Positions 34,325 through 47,304 of a DNA stretch of 64,000 nucleotides are shown here, piece by piece. The notes below the pieces were generated by a model that searched no databases, was not told the origin of the DNA, and saw only the letters and a list, made by a program, of their open reading frames with translations. This stretch comes from Macrophomina tecta (lineage: Eukaryota; Ascomycota; Dothideomycetes; Botryosphaeriales; Botryosphaeriaceae), in the NCBI GenBank assembly GCA_024180945.1, contig JAKSGN010000006.1, positions 3,968,001 to 4,032,000 of the forward strand, written 5' to 3'. The position numbers and the translations under genes are program-made. The number at the start of each line of letters is the position of its first letter. Positions within the stretch are counted from its first letter, which is position 1.

Positions 34325-36302
34325 ATGGCGGCTCTTGACGGTCCCGTCGACATTACAATTGCCCGGCAGAACTCGACGTCGCCGCGGAATCAGACGTCGA
34401 CGCTAAGCGCTGCTCTCCAAGGCGCTGCTGCACAGCCCATAGCCACACCAACCTCGGCTCCGCGAAGTGGCAATGAGAGCCGCCTGAGTGTTGGCGGCCG
34501 GCAAGACTCGCTCAGTCATGTCGGCTCCTACTACGGCACCGGCGCTCGCCCCATATCGATGAAAGATCGTCCTCGGCGAGAGAGCACCACCGCTGGCAGC
34601 CTGCTTAACGGCATGAGCTGGGGCGGTGTCTCTGTCGGCAGCTGGATCAGAGACGAGTAAGTATACTATCCCTCATTCACAACCGCTTGACCGGGCCCAT
34701 CAAAAGCCAGGGCGTGCCTGAGTTGAGTATTTCGAAAGTCGTGCCGCTCCTTGGCTGGCTACGTCATCCGCATCTCACAGGCTCCCCATCGGGCAACTCC
34801 CTTCCCAGATCTATTGCCACTAATTGGTAACCAACAGTATTGTTATGGCTGGAACGTCGCCTTACACATTCGGCCGTTCCCCTTCATTCCATTCCTCGTC
34901 ATATTTGCCCAAGATGGAGGCCAATTTCATGAAGGATTTCAACTGTTGCGGTCTGACACTTGATTCGCTACACGAGCTGCTGCAGCATTTTGAGGAGTGC
35001 CATGCAGCACCGTCGGCCACCATGCAACGACCATCGATATCCGGACAAGGCGGATTCAACAACGGCGGAAGGAATTCTATTTCCTCTCCCGGCATCAACC
35101 CTCAGCAGGCTGAGAACCAGCAGCTGCCAAACCAGCAGAATGGGTTTCGACCGCAACAGTTTCAAAACCAGCAGTTCACCAGCAATGGCTTTAACAAGAG
35201 CCAGCTGTCGACCGTGCAGGACATGGATACACTGGAAGACATGGAGATGGACGATGGTCCTCAAACCCCCATGGGTGGCGCTCCGCAACATCAGTTCAAC
35301 TCGCAGCCTTCGCAGTTCGGTCAGAACAACGATCGGCAGCCGCAGCTGAACATCAACCTAACGAACAACGTTCAAAATCAAGGATTCAGAACGTCCACCC
35401 CAACCACGCCCAACACCAGCCATCCGGGCTTCCCACTCCAAAATAACCCTACCGTTTCGTCTGTAAATACGCCGACCCTCGGCGCTGCTGGCCAGACACA
35501 GAGGACGCCAGATTCCTCGGTACCGGGCACCCCCGGCGAGTTTGATCAGGACCTCGGTACTTATTTTGGCGGCTTACCCATGGGCATGAATGCGCAGATG
35601 ATGCAGGGCAACAACATGGACTTTGGCAACATGGGCTTTAATGCCAATGGCTACGATGGCTTCGATGGGACAATAGATCAGCCGGCCAAGCGGTTGTACA
35701 GCAAGCAAGGCGGAGGTCTGACGCCACAGCAGCTGCAGTTTGCGCTTCGGCAGGGCAAGCTTGGCACGGACAGCGAACTCGCCAAGCAGCTTCGCGCACA
35801 GCAACTTCTCATGGCCAACGGTGGCATGTTTCCTGGCGAAGAAATCAAGCCGTTCAAGTGCCCTGTCATTGGCTGCGAAAAGGCTTACAAGAACCAGAAC
35901 GGTCTTAAGTACCACAAGCAGGTGAGTAGATGGCTCCTGATGACACAAAAAAATTCAATGATCTCCATCACTGACGCTCGGATTCCTGCACAGCACGGAC
36001 ACCAGAATCAACAGCTTAAGGAAAACGCCGATGGCACATTCTCTATTGTCGATCCGGAGACTTCCGTGCCCTACCCTGGTACCGTCGGCATGGAGAAGGA
36101 AAAGCCGTACCGCTGCGAGACGTGCGGCAAGCGTTACAAGAACCTCAACGGCCTCAAATACCACCGTGCGCACTCTCCGCCATGCAACCCCGAGCTCAAG
36201 CTTAATGCGATGAACCTCCTCAACGTGGCGCAAAATCTGCAGGGCATGAATGTCAACGTTGCTGGCGCGGGCATGGCAGGGATGGGCGATGGCATGTTCT
36301 GA
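34325..36302 (+). CDS. C2H2 zinc-finger transcription factor, SFP1-like
   Basis: CDS is join(34325..34656, 34838..35921, 35994..36302), 574 aa. In yeast, Sfp1 is a nutrient-regulated activator of ribosome-biogenesis genes; that role here is by family only. The N-terminal half contains MSWGGVSVGSWIRDD and, across the first join, SPSFHSSSYLPKMEANFM, FNCCGLTLDSLHELLQHFEECH, typical of fungal Sfp1-like proteins. A long Gln/Asn-rich stretch follows, then two C2H2 fingers: CPVIGCEKAYKNQNGLKYHK at about 449-476 and CETCGKRYKNLNGLKYHR at about 510-535. Intron 1 (181 nt) joins GA to T, giving Asp. Intron 2 (72 nt, GTGAGT to CACAG) has no stop and a length divisible by three, and it sits inside finger 1, just before the HGH that completes it. 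Retention would break that finger but keep the frame. Confidence 0.85.
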
Positions 36303-39300
36303 TCCCGCTTGCCTGACTCGCACAATACGACGGCTGCATTCTTTCCCCGTCACTCCCAAAAGGCACAGGCATCGCGAGACGAGCTGTGTTACGATTCATA
36401 TTCCCCACGCTTCATTGTTAATGAACTGCTCGCGCGCGGCGTTCCTCATCGACCATAGAACACCTTTTCCCCCTCTTGTTTCAGATGACGTTTGCGCATA
36501 GAATGGCTGGTTGGATTTCGTTTTCGATTCTTCACAAAAGGACTTCAAATTAACTGCGTGTTTTCTCGTAGTCCCTTCTCACCTTCGGCTTTGAAGCAGA
36601 CTCCCCCCCTCTTATTTGCTCCTCTTTGTAGAAGCATTTTGGCTTCTGCTATTGTTAGTAGCATAGCGTCGAGCGGGATTCTGTCATTTCTACTTTCTTT
36701 TTATACCTCTCGACTCTTCTGCTACTCTTCAAAAGAAATTCTTTTGATTGGTAGACTACTGAGTAGCGCATTTGAGTTCGAATTTTTGCACATGGTCGAA
36801 CTTTTTTTTTTTCATTTTGAAAGCTCCCCTTTTCCTCTCTGCGAAATAAACTAGGCGTGGGTTTTGTTGGGATGAAACTTCTCTGCTTTTGCTATTCCCT
36901 CTTGAGTTGACCCAAATTTCGGGCGGGCGTTCTTTCTTTCTAATTGTCTCTATTATACCGGGGATTCAAAAAACAAAAAAGTTGGCTCATTCTATCTCTA
37001 TATCTCTCTTCAAATCAGAGTACAAAATCAATTCGGCGGATCTAACTTTTCTTCCTCCTGACTTTCGCTTTCATTCCTCGGGAAGCCTGAATTCTTATTG
37101 ACCTTTCTTGTTTCTTCCAGAGTTGCTGCTTGAGAATCTCGGCCACATTGACGATTTGGAAATGGGATAATGTCACAGGGACGGAAATCAAAGACAAACC
37201 AGAATCCCCGGGCCACGTTTGGGGAGCCGTACTAAATCTGGAACGGGTCAGACAAGACAAGACGACGCCTCGTTCACCACTCTTCCCAGGTCACTCCCTC
37301 CTTACCCTTGCTCCCTCCTTGCCGAACTTGGGACTAGTACGGAACGGCAGACACGTCCGACGCGGCCCTTCTTTTTGCTAGTGTACCATCGGCAAAAGCC
37401 TTGATCGTTATTGCCGGCGCAAAGAAGAACCACCACGATCGCTACCGCCGCAAACGATTCTTCCTATAGAGCTAGCTACGGCCGAAGGAACTGTACATCG
37501 AGAGGAAGGAGGACGGCATCGGGCGGGTAGGGAGTTTAGTGTAATGGTGATGACGATGACAGCATACTTTTTCCACCCTCGCGCAAACTAGTTGGGACGA
37601 GGCGCACCCTGCAAGCATTGTAGGTGCGTCAGACGTTGGTGATTGCTCTTTGGTTGGAGGGGAACGCGGCGGGTGTATGATGGAGTGTTTTCGGTTTTTC
37701 CGGAATTTACGTCACTTTGGATCCCTGGCGCATGGTTGCGCTCACTGTTGGAATACTTATAGGATGCCGGGTCGTTCGCGAACTGAATGGACGGGCGTTT
37801 CAGGTGTTGTGATTATCTTTCTGTTGCGATTTGCCGTTTAGGGGGAAGATTGTTTTGACAAAGATGGGAACTTTTTGGTACGGAATGGGAGCAGCCTTTG
37901 ATGGTTTGCATTGCTTTGCTCTGGACTAACCACCGCTAGTGCTACTGCGCGGGAAAAATACGAGATGCTATAGCGAGCGACACTGCACGCTAATAAGATC
38001 TCGCAACCAGAAAGCAGATGGTGAGTCTGCGCATGTTTTTATTGGTGTGGCAGTCTCGCTTCATCAGCTCTCAATTTCCTCCTCTCAATTTGGTGTTGTT
38101 TATTGCTTATTATGCCATCCCGGACTAACAAATCACGGTGGCGATGGGGCGAGACAGGCGGCGGCTCACAACACCAAGCGGTTTCTCTCGGCTGTTCAAT
38201 GAGCAAGTTTTCGATCCGCTCTCTTATTTCTATATTTCTCCTTTCGTTAGCTCACGCGATATTGACTTTCTGCCGCTTGTTTCTTTCTTCAGCGTCTTGC
38301 TTTGATTTCCATTCGGTCCTATTTTGTCTCCCGCCTTCCTTCGATAGTTACCGCGTGGAAATAACGGTGCGGAAATTCCGCCGTCCGCGTGCGGAACCGA
38401 AGAGCTCCGTCCTCGCAGGAAGAGCGATCGAAAGCGTGCGGGTACGGCGATTTGCACCCTGTTCCGCAATTCGTGTTGAACGAAAGGCGAATTGCTGCTG
38501 CAGCGACAGCAGGTTCATTGGAGAAGGACTGTTTAGGTTTTCTTATTGCTTTTTCTTTGCTGAATATCCGACGTTCTGGGGCTATTATAGCTGTAGATAT
38601 AGGTACCTACGCGAGCCAGCGTCTACTAGGGAAGATGAGGTTCACCGCCGTATTCTGGTGGATAAAGACGCAGTTGTCTGTCTAATCAATTCACCCACCT
38701 TCCAGCGGCCGCTTCCTAGGAAGTTCGCCGCCCTTTCCGGCCTTTCCTCTGCCACCCCATCTTCCCCCCTTGCCGCCAACAGGAGACGTCCAACGTTCCG
38801 CTTTAGCGCCCGCTTGTGTGCGGCGTGGCGAGACGGTCTTCTGCATCGTGCATGCATGCGTGCATGCGTCGCGCGCCAACTGACCGGTTTGGCCGGCGCG
38901 CTCTCTCTCCCCCTCTGTGTGTGTGTCGTTTGACCGGCTTTCTTCGTACTACTTCGCATCATGTGGGCGTCCGTACATATGTACGGACTACATCTTGGTG
39001 TGCTCCAGCGTACATGCATGAGACGCAAATGTACGCTCGGCCGCGTCCGCGTCCGCCACAAGCCGTATGATTTATGCGTGTACGACCACGGGCTGCTGCA
39101 ACATGCAGGAGGGAGGGTCCAGCCGTCTATATGCTTCTACTCTCGCCCACACTCCTGCATTCTGCATATGCGCGCGCGCCTCTGCCGTCTGTAAACTGCT
39201 TCGCTCTAGACCTTAGAACTCACTTGATGTTCTCGCTCTCTCTCTCTCTCTGCGCATCCACTCCTCGGACGTGTCCGGGGTTGCCGGGGGCAGCGAGCGG

Positions 39301-40877
39301 TCTGCTGTTCTTCGAGACGAGGCCAAGATCGTTAAAGTCAAAAGATGGAAGATTCCCGGGCCTACCCCACGTGGGCGAGGCGGAGAGACGAGATACCGGA
39401 TCTTCGCGGGGGGTTGGGAGTCTCCACTTCTGCCAAGTCTGTTTCGAGGTTCATGGCGGGAGGAACGATGACGGTTTCGAGTTCAATCTCTCCGCTCCCA
39501 TCTGTCAAACCGCCCCAGCGTGCACGCGCATACGCGCGGGTGCCGTCATCTTTACGCCCCGGTGATCCGCTTATTTCCTTCCCGTAATCTCTCGGCGTGT
39601 GAAGGAACAGAGAGACATGGACGGACGATGTCATTTTGACTCTCGGATAGCGCACATCGGTTTGTATTTTTTTTTTTTTTTTGAAAGAAAAAAAAAGATG
39701 ACCTCCGATGATATCCCTGCATAGTAAGCTTACAAAAACAACGGCCTCCAAGACGGCCGTCTCGGATGCCTGATTCAGGAGGAGAAGGCTCGCTGGGCAC
39801 AGATGATTCGGTGCGCGCGTCGTCTTACTTGATCCCGTACGTGCTCAGCGTGCTTTTGCTTTCTCGCTGAACCGGGGAACCGGTTTCTGTCACTTTTGCT
39901 TTTCTGGCAATCCTGACTGCAACGGGTTTCGCGTCAGGGCAGCACCAACCTTATCTCTGCCTCCTCGTGCCCCTTGGTGCCTGGAGTAGACTCCAGTAGG
40001 TCCGATTGGATCGAGATTAAAACAAGACTGCCGTGTGATAGGTTTATTATTTGCCGAGCGGGCAAGGAGGAGGGGAGCTTGCGTGTGTAGTGTATATGCG
40101 GGTTCGTTGTCGTGCATTAGTTTGTAATCAACTCCTGAATCAGTTTGGAGCTATTCAACGGGTAGGGCGGCCGAGGAAAGTTTGAAATCCTGCAGCCGGG
40201 CAGCCCTCGGGCAACGCTCCTAGCGGTGGTGGGTGCTTACCCTATCCGGTAATGCTGGTGCTGCTGTATGTGTGCGACCGGCGGTAAGTGGGGGTGGTGG
40301 GAGAGAGAAAGGCGACTGGTGGTCGCGGGAATGATGAGCTGGTGGTGGTGGGACGGGTGGAAAGGAGGAACGATGTCCGAGACTGCTGCTAAGCGGAACA
40401 GTGGTGCGGGTGCGCGGCACGGGCATTAGCGTTGGCCTTCTTATGGAAATGTGATGGTTGGTTCGTGTTGGTTATGACGAGGGTGGCTGCGAGCGGGCGG
40501 GCTGAATGTTCGATAGAACGGGTAGGTCTTCGCGTACGAGTCGAATTGGCTTTCTCGCCTGGCATTAGAGCGTTTAATGTGGGGAAAAAGCCACGTACGA
40601 ACAGACTTGACGGGAAGTTTTTGGCGATGTTTGTAGAAATACTGTCAACTGTAAGCTATCTATGCCGGTGGCTCATTTCTTAGTGTACGGGTATGTGCCT
40701 CTGGCCGTCAAAGCACAAGCGCCTATGGTCTGAAACCATCTTCGACTGCCATCCATTGCAACTGCGCTAGATCGGCGCGAGGAGGCTGAGGTTGTGTTCA
40801 TAGCAACATCTACGCTGAGAGGTCGAGAAACAAACAAACTGCTTCTTCCATTCATGGCCTCTCGCACCCCATTGCGC
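36303..40877. other. Long gene-free stretch between convergent genes
   Basis: These 4.6 kb lie between SFP1-like (+) and the F-box gene (-). They are rich in pyrimidine tracts, with a T run at 39667-39682 and a CT repeat at about 39235-39260. Frames of up to 276 codons lack any domain and have skewed composition. I see no RNA gene or mobile-element terminus. Confidence 0.5.
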
Positions 40878-42899
40878 TCACCAACTGCTCCTGCCTCCCA
40901 GTCCCAGGCCTCTTACAAACCTCACATCTGCTGCCTGCCTCTCCAATGCTCTCCGCATGGTCCTTCCATATTCTTGTTCCCTTCGCCTCCTCGCCTCCTC
41001 TTCCGCAGTCTCCACCTTTTCTTCAAAATCACCTCGCTCAAACAACGGTCTTGTGCCGAAACCGAGTAGGCCTATTCGTCCATCACCTGTCCAGATAACC
41101 AAGTTATCCTTGTTCAATTCAGCGCCATGAGCGCTATCCACAGTGCTGCGACACAGCGTTGGCACGAGCTTCTGAACGATATCGCCCTCGCCATGCTGTT
41201 GGGTTGGCGCAGAGAAGAGAGTGCCGGCGTCGAAGGGTGAATCAGCCCGCTCATCTTGTTGATTGGCGGACTGCGGTCTGTCAGGGTTGATGTTGAACGA
41301 GCGGATAGGCGTGAAGCCGTCGCGTTCCATCCACTTGATGTTGCCGTCACCATCGCTGTATACCAGGCGCGCGCCATGCGTCGAGACGCTCAGCAGTTTC
41401 GAGGATGAGGCAGTTTGCCGGTTCTGAATGCAGGCACCGCGGTTACGGACGGCAGAGCTTGTATCGCTGGAGAGGATGGTGTGACGTGGATCTGGGGAGA
41501 GACCGAAGAGCTCGAGAGAGCCTTTGCCCTTATATTCGCCAGCTGCAACGATTGTGTGGCCGACGATAGATGGGTCTTTGTGGATTGTGTTATCCATGTA
41601 CATGCTGTGGAAGCCAAGGTTACGAGGGATAAACGGGTGGTGTACGAGGGTCATTGACGAAAGACGGGCGCCAGAATGGACTGTTCCTCGGAGACGCGGG
41701 AAGAATCGTCTGTCGTAATTGAGAAGAGAGGTGAAGCGGCCGGCTACCCAGATATCTCCATTGCCATCCCATTCGCGATCTGGTAGGTGAAGGATTGACA
41801 ACGGGCCTGGCTGAGAGAGAATGGCATGCTTTCTTGGTACGTTACCAAGAAGAGCATCATCGAAGCTGTTCTGCGGTGGGGTCCCTGCGATCAATTCGCA
41901 CCTGACAGGAAGGTTGGTGTCATCAGTGAATTGCTGTTGGCGCGGATCATGCAGGTGAATCGTCATATTAGTGCCCACGGTGACGGGCGTGGGATGCCTC
42001 GCTTCTGACAAAGTTGTGATGGGAAAGGGGTATTTTGATTCGGAGATTATCTGGAGCGTGTTGAGGTCAACCTCTTTCAGGACGTTCAAAACGGCAAAGT
42101 AGCCTCTGTTCTGCCTCTGATCGATGCTTACGCACTCGACCGCGCCAGTCTCGGTCATGACAGCCTTGCTCTCGGCGATGGGCGCGTTGCCCGCGAGACG
42201 CCCGGGCTCGGTTCTGTAGACGATGGCACCGCGCTTCCTATCGGTGTCCTCTCTCTTTTGCTGGCTGATATCCCATACGCATATGCTGCCGTCATTCAAT
42301 GGCGCGAAGATCTTGTCGGCCATTTGCGTGCCCTCATCGTAATACACTCCGAGGCCCGTTGCTTCTGCGGGCTCTTTGTCGTCACCAGTGCCATTGTATG
42401 CCTGCTGTACCCAGCTCACCTGCACCGGGGCATGCCTCGCGATAAACTCCTCGTAGAAGCTAATCTTCTCACCCGGGTATGACGGGTCCCAATTGGCAAA
42501 GGCGCGCTGGCGCTGAGCTACAACCAGCTTATGTGCAGCCAGCTCAGCACTCGGAGCATCCTCATTGTGTACGCCGGGACCAGCTCGTTCGTGCACGGCG
42601 GTGGCTAGCTCGGCCATGTGAGGCGTCATGCGCGCCAGGAGCTGCTGGCGGCGGCGGATGGCCTCGGCACGGGAGTGTTGGTAGCATATCGCCTTCCAGA
42701 GCCTGTCGTCGCGGAAGATGCGGAGGAAGCGGTGGGAGACGGAGTGAAGGTTTATGATGTCAAGGGGCTCGAGATCTAAGCGACACTGTTAGCTGGCCGT
42801 CTCGTGTCAATCCCCCGCGGGCCGGGGGAAGCTCAGGAGCTCGGAAGATTACGTGCAAGTTGCGATGTAGAGGATTAGCTCGTCTGGGAGGGTGTCCAT
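40878..42899 (-). CDS. F-box protein with a propeller-like C-terminal region
   Basis: CDS is complement(join(40878..42775, 42857..42899)), 646 aa. F-box proteins bring substrates to SCF ubiquitin ligases through Skp1. Residues 1-50 form an F-box: MDTLPDELILYIAT, YLEPLDIINLHSVSHRFLRI, WKAICY. The rest (about 90-620) has scattered WD/beta-propeller-like pieces (GSICVWDISQ, NGDIWVAGRF, LVIWTGDGRIGLLG) and ends in a charged helix. The first intron is unusual. The visible GT donor (42852) leaves the wrong phase for every acceptor before an in-frame stop. A GC-AG intron (42776-42856, donor GCACGT, branch GCTAAC, acceptor TTAG) restores YLEPLDI exactly. Alternatives are a sequence error or a frameshift allele. 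The substrate is unknown. Confidence 0.8.
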
Positions 42900-45800
42900 G
42901 GCCGCAGTGAGGTATGAGTTCAGTCGGACTCAGGATACGCAAAGCGCGAGACGGGAGGCGGAGGGTTGCGAGTGAGAGGCAGTGTTATAGGTAGGCACCG
43001 CGCGGCGGGACCTCTGCAGACCCCGGATCCAGCATCCCTGCTCCTCATTCGGTGCCTTATCGCCTTATCGCCTTATCGCATGAATCAGGCCTGGGTCCGT
43101 CCCGCGCGTGCTCGTCCAGGCCAATCTGTCTCTTCTTCTCTCTCATCCGCCTGCATCATTGACTGAGGCCGCATCCTCGAAATTTGCCTCATTCAATGCT
43201 TGAGCCTCCATTACGTCTTAATCCAAGGTGGTGCCCAGCACCCACACTACGGCGACCCCTCCGGAGGTTGGACGACTTCTGGAAGTTTCCCTCGCTCCAA
43301 GTGAGGCTCGTAGATGCCCCAAGACACCCGTTTTATACGACATTAGACTTATGTCCACTTGCTTGGGAGCTTCCCATGTCTGGGTCTGCCTATCAGAAGA
43401 ATCTACGTTTATGCTCCCTCCAGCTTCTGGAACCTTGCAGAATATTTGCCCTGCAGCTCCCACTGACCCGCATTGCCCCTGGCTTTCCAAGTCCTGGTGA
43501 GGTACATCTACAGACAATTAATTGCATGAATTCTGCTCAGGACGTGCTCTTGCTGGAGAAAAAAAAAAAAAAAAAAACCGAGCCCGGAGCATACTTCGCC
43601 GCAACAAACCCAAATTGATCAGAGCGATAGCGACCTTTGTAGACACCCACCCCCTGACTATTGCTCGTTTGTTCGTTGAAGCCATCTCTGTAAGGGTGTA
43701 GCTGACAGCCTTCCGGGCCGATGAACCAGAACTTGTAGCCCGTGGCGCTACACTTGGCGACGTGTCCGAGATTAACACGTCTTTGACAAGATGCATTCTT
43801 GCAGGTGGTGCTAGCACGTGTTAGAAAAGGGAAATATGCAGGGCCTCGGGGACTTACCATTTATGGTTGTTTCGCGGTTTTCTCTGGGTCTTATCCGTGA
43901 TTGCTGGGAGGATAGTGCTGTACAGCCAAGTCGGCCTTTAATTTCGAGTTCGGACAGAGAAAGGGGTTACAATCGGAATATTCAGACAGGATTCTCTTGA
44001 GGCTGAAGCTGCCAGGCTGTGGATCGAGGCTTCCAATCCAATGTTCCTTCGGATGCTATTCATGTCCAAGGGGATGCGGTGGCTGTGATTTTATTTTATT
44101 TTTTTTTTTTTTTAAAAGGAGTTATGTGCCGTTCCGTTTGCTGCTCTGGGTAACCCGATTTCTCCAGCTCTCGCCTCCGGACCTCAGTTGACCTCCAAAT
44201 AATTGTACAGCAAATGGCGGGTTGCCCAAGATCTCAAGGTTATTGTGCGCATCGAAACCTCACAATAGCAGTGGGTTGGCTACCTGGATGCAGTATTAAC
44301 AGTATTTATCGATGTGGGGTTCTATAAGATTGCTGCTCGTACCCGCGGCTATGGTTCCCGCATCATATCACGGAATTAATATTTACTACGAGAGTCTATG
44401 TAACTATCGTGCTGATGAGCAACTCCCAGCCCAGTAGCCTCTTAGACAACGGAATGGTTTTGATAGGCTGGGGCTAGCTCCGGGAGTCTCCCATGTTGGT
44501 TTCGCGGAATGCCCTAGTGGTACGGTAGGAGCACTGCTCAGAAATTGAACCGGTTTTCCAAATACACATATGCCAACCAATGAATACCGGAGGAATGTTT
44601 GTGGGCCAATATCATTGTCTGCGGTGGTGAAGGTAGTGGCGTTTCTGGAGACTGGATGGAGTGGCTAGAGTGAAAGAACAAAGGAAAAAAAAAAAAAAAA
44701 GGGCCGAAATCAGTTAGCAACGCCAAATATCTAAGTTGAAAGTGCGAAGATACCAGTTCCACCGAAACCTATCACAGGCGAGCAAGTACCGAGAACTCTG
44801 GGCCAGTACATAATACGGAAGCAGTAAGAGGCGGCCAAAAACTTTGGAACACGCTCTGCTGGGCTTCGCTTTCCATTCACTCGTTCGCAACCAGAGACGC
44901 TGGTTCGAGATTCATGCAATTTTGACGGTTGGTTATTCAGCCAACTCCCACACTGATACTGCTAAGGGATGCTTAGCTTGCGGTGTGCCTTGGGGACACG
45001 AACATCCGTCGGATCTCTCCTTTTTATCGCATTCTTGCTGGAGCGTGCCTTTGACAGCTAGAATGGGAAACCAGGAACCCTGAGGTTGCTGGTAAATGTG
45101 AGGTTGGCTGAGCAAGAGCTTCGACAAAGTGTTTCTGCCTACCGGAGCGTGCTGCCTGTGGCCCAGTGAGATCTTGCTTGCCTTCGCGAAAGGGAGCCGG
45201 ACAGTTGCTGGCCAATCATGCCCACCATTGAACCTTGCTAAAGTGATCTGGAGGAGCTCTCAGGGCGATAATCCGTTACGTTACCCAAAATGGGCTTTCA
45301 AATAAAAGCTTAGCATTCCTGGTGGGTTGCTGGTCGCCGCATTGCTCACCACAGTCACCCGATATTCACCAGGCAGCGAGCCCGGTGCCGATCATGATGA
45401 TGCTGGGCCTCCCTTACCGTGGCAGCTATAATCGAGCGATTGAGATTATGCTCACTGAGCTATCTTGAACTGTGCTATTGTCGTGGGCCGTGCGTTGTTA
45501 TTTTTGCACGTCCAATCCTGAGATGTACGGAGCTATACGAAACGATTCCGGGGAATATCTGAGCTACATCACCTTCGTATAGGTAAGTGAAGTTTCCACA
45601 ATGAGTTGACACAAGAGCTGCTTGCGAGTTGTGTAATTCACTTTTCCTCTCCTGTTTCGCCTACGCCCTACGACAAACGGCCGTTGGCCTACCTAGGATG
45701 CTTGTCATATTACATCAGAACCGTCACGAGTCTTGATCTGAGCCAGGAACGGCAGGAGTGCCGAAGTAAGTAGGAGACCGAGTTCAAAGCCCAACTCAGC

Positions 45801-47304
45801 GCCAAAAAAAGAAGAGAGAGAAAAAAAAAAAAGAGGTCTCCAAGAAAAAGTAAAGAGTCCAAAGCATCTAAGTTTCTTCCGCAGAAATGGGGAGTTTCTT
45901 TTACTTTTTTGCTGCTCTAATGCTTCACGTTTCTGCTCTTTTGCTGCTAATTGTGCTCAGGGCATTGGCTGACCATCTTGCTCCTTCCCTCACTCTCACC
46001 ACTGCGCTCGTCCGTCTCCTCTACTGCGTCACAGACACGCAACCCAGTTCTCCGTCCATACCATGCTTACCCACGGTGGTGTTTATCCAGATCATTGGTA
46101 CTCCAGCTGAGTATATGCAGGCTCTACGTTGTTCGGGCTCAGTATATGCGTAGCAGGCGCACTTGTGTGGAACCACCACAGCGCGACCAACACGCTCGTG
46201 AGCTTGCTCGACCCATGAATTCGCTCTTCATCTTCATTATGGCTTCCGAGCCTGTCCTCTTCAGCCAAGCAATACTCCGCAGCCGCTTGACCTCCATGAC
46301 GCACCTTCATCCCCTTGCATTCCTAACATCACAAGCGAAGCCGCTTCCATGCTGAAGCCCATGACTGCGCTCATCATTTAGACAACATAAATGCTCGGAT
46401 GAAGCTCTGATACAGAGCGGATGGCTGTGGCGGATGCACAGGTCAAGTTGGCATGGCCCGACATGAGACGGAATGCGGATTTCATCTGGACGCATGCAAG
46501 AGACAGGAGCAGTTCTTCTCGCAGGAGGTCAGACTCATAAGAACACGAAGGAAGTGTCGATGCCAAAGGGGTCTAAAATGCAGCCGATTGGTACGAAAGC
46601 AGGTTATCTAAAGGCTTGCTTTGATGGCCAGTTGCTCTTGCCGTGTAAAGAGGTGGTGGGTCTGTCTATTAGCGTCACCCCGGCACGCTCATTTTATGCT
46701 CACCTATGGGAAGCAGGCCATATCAGCAACCTCGAGATGAGGCGCTCCGACATTGAGGATGTTGGGTAGTGGTAGCTTGTGGACAAATAGGCCAAGCGTT
46801 CTCAAAAGAGTGATATACCCCCAACACCTATTACACTCAGCGGAGCTAACACATGCGAAGTTCACTTCATTGCAACGGTGGCCGATGGCGGCAGCACGCC
46901 AACCATTGGTGGCGTCTGTACGTCGTGCATTATTGACTCAATTACGTCCGTAAATCCCTGGTACAGCAAGCGAAGGGCCAAGCGAGGAAGCATCCCCGAT
47001 GGAATACGGCACAAATGCAAGCATGTAACGGTAGTCCACTATCCTATACTCTGCTCCTTAAATGCGGGGTTTCGTCAATCGTGGGGGCAGCAACACTTAT
47101 GTAGAAACACATGCCGGAACAGATCGAGCGCAGCTGTCAAAGAACTTTTGCGTCCCTACATTCCAATTCGAGTCCGACCCTGAACTTAGAGTTTGCGCTA
47201 ACTGCTGGATGCAGAATCTCAGACTTCGTCTCAGGATGGCTTCTGAGCATGGTGGACTGTTCTGGTACTGATCAGCACAATTCACATAAGCACAAAGAGA
47301 GCGC
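42900..47304. other. Gene-poor stretch with homopolymer runs and a possible gene remnant
   Basis: This is 4.4 kb upstream of the F-box gene. A runs occur at 43559-43577, about 44684-44700 and about 45820-45831, and a T run at 44099-44113. A small Cys-containing frame on the minus strand (43580-43860) is listed separately. Frames elsewhere show no domain. The sequence could be decayed mobile DNA, but no terminal repeats or transposase fragments were seen. Confidence 0.45.
43580..43860 (-). pseudogene. Possible remnant of a small cysteine-containing protein gene
   Basis: A minus-strand frame reads NASCQRRVNLGHVAKC, then GYKFWFIGPEGCQLHPY and DQFGFVAAKYAPG, which looks less random than neighbouring frames. 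An intron-like unit (GTAAGT, CTAACAC, CTGCAAG; 60 nt) precedes it, but the only frame-compatible upstream exon would be ATG alone after a stop. The frame then runs into a homopolymer. I do not recognise a family. It may equally be chance. Confidence 0.2.

Noticed and set aside
42760..42942. Unspliced reading of F-box exon 1
   Set aside because: It loses the F-box after 15 residues and stops; the downstream exon clearly continues the domain in another phase.
44890..44920. GGTTCGAGATTC resembling a tRNA T-arm
   Set aside because: No complementary T-stem or cloverleaf.
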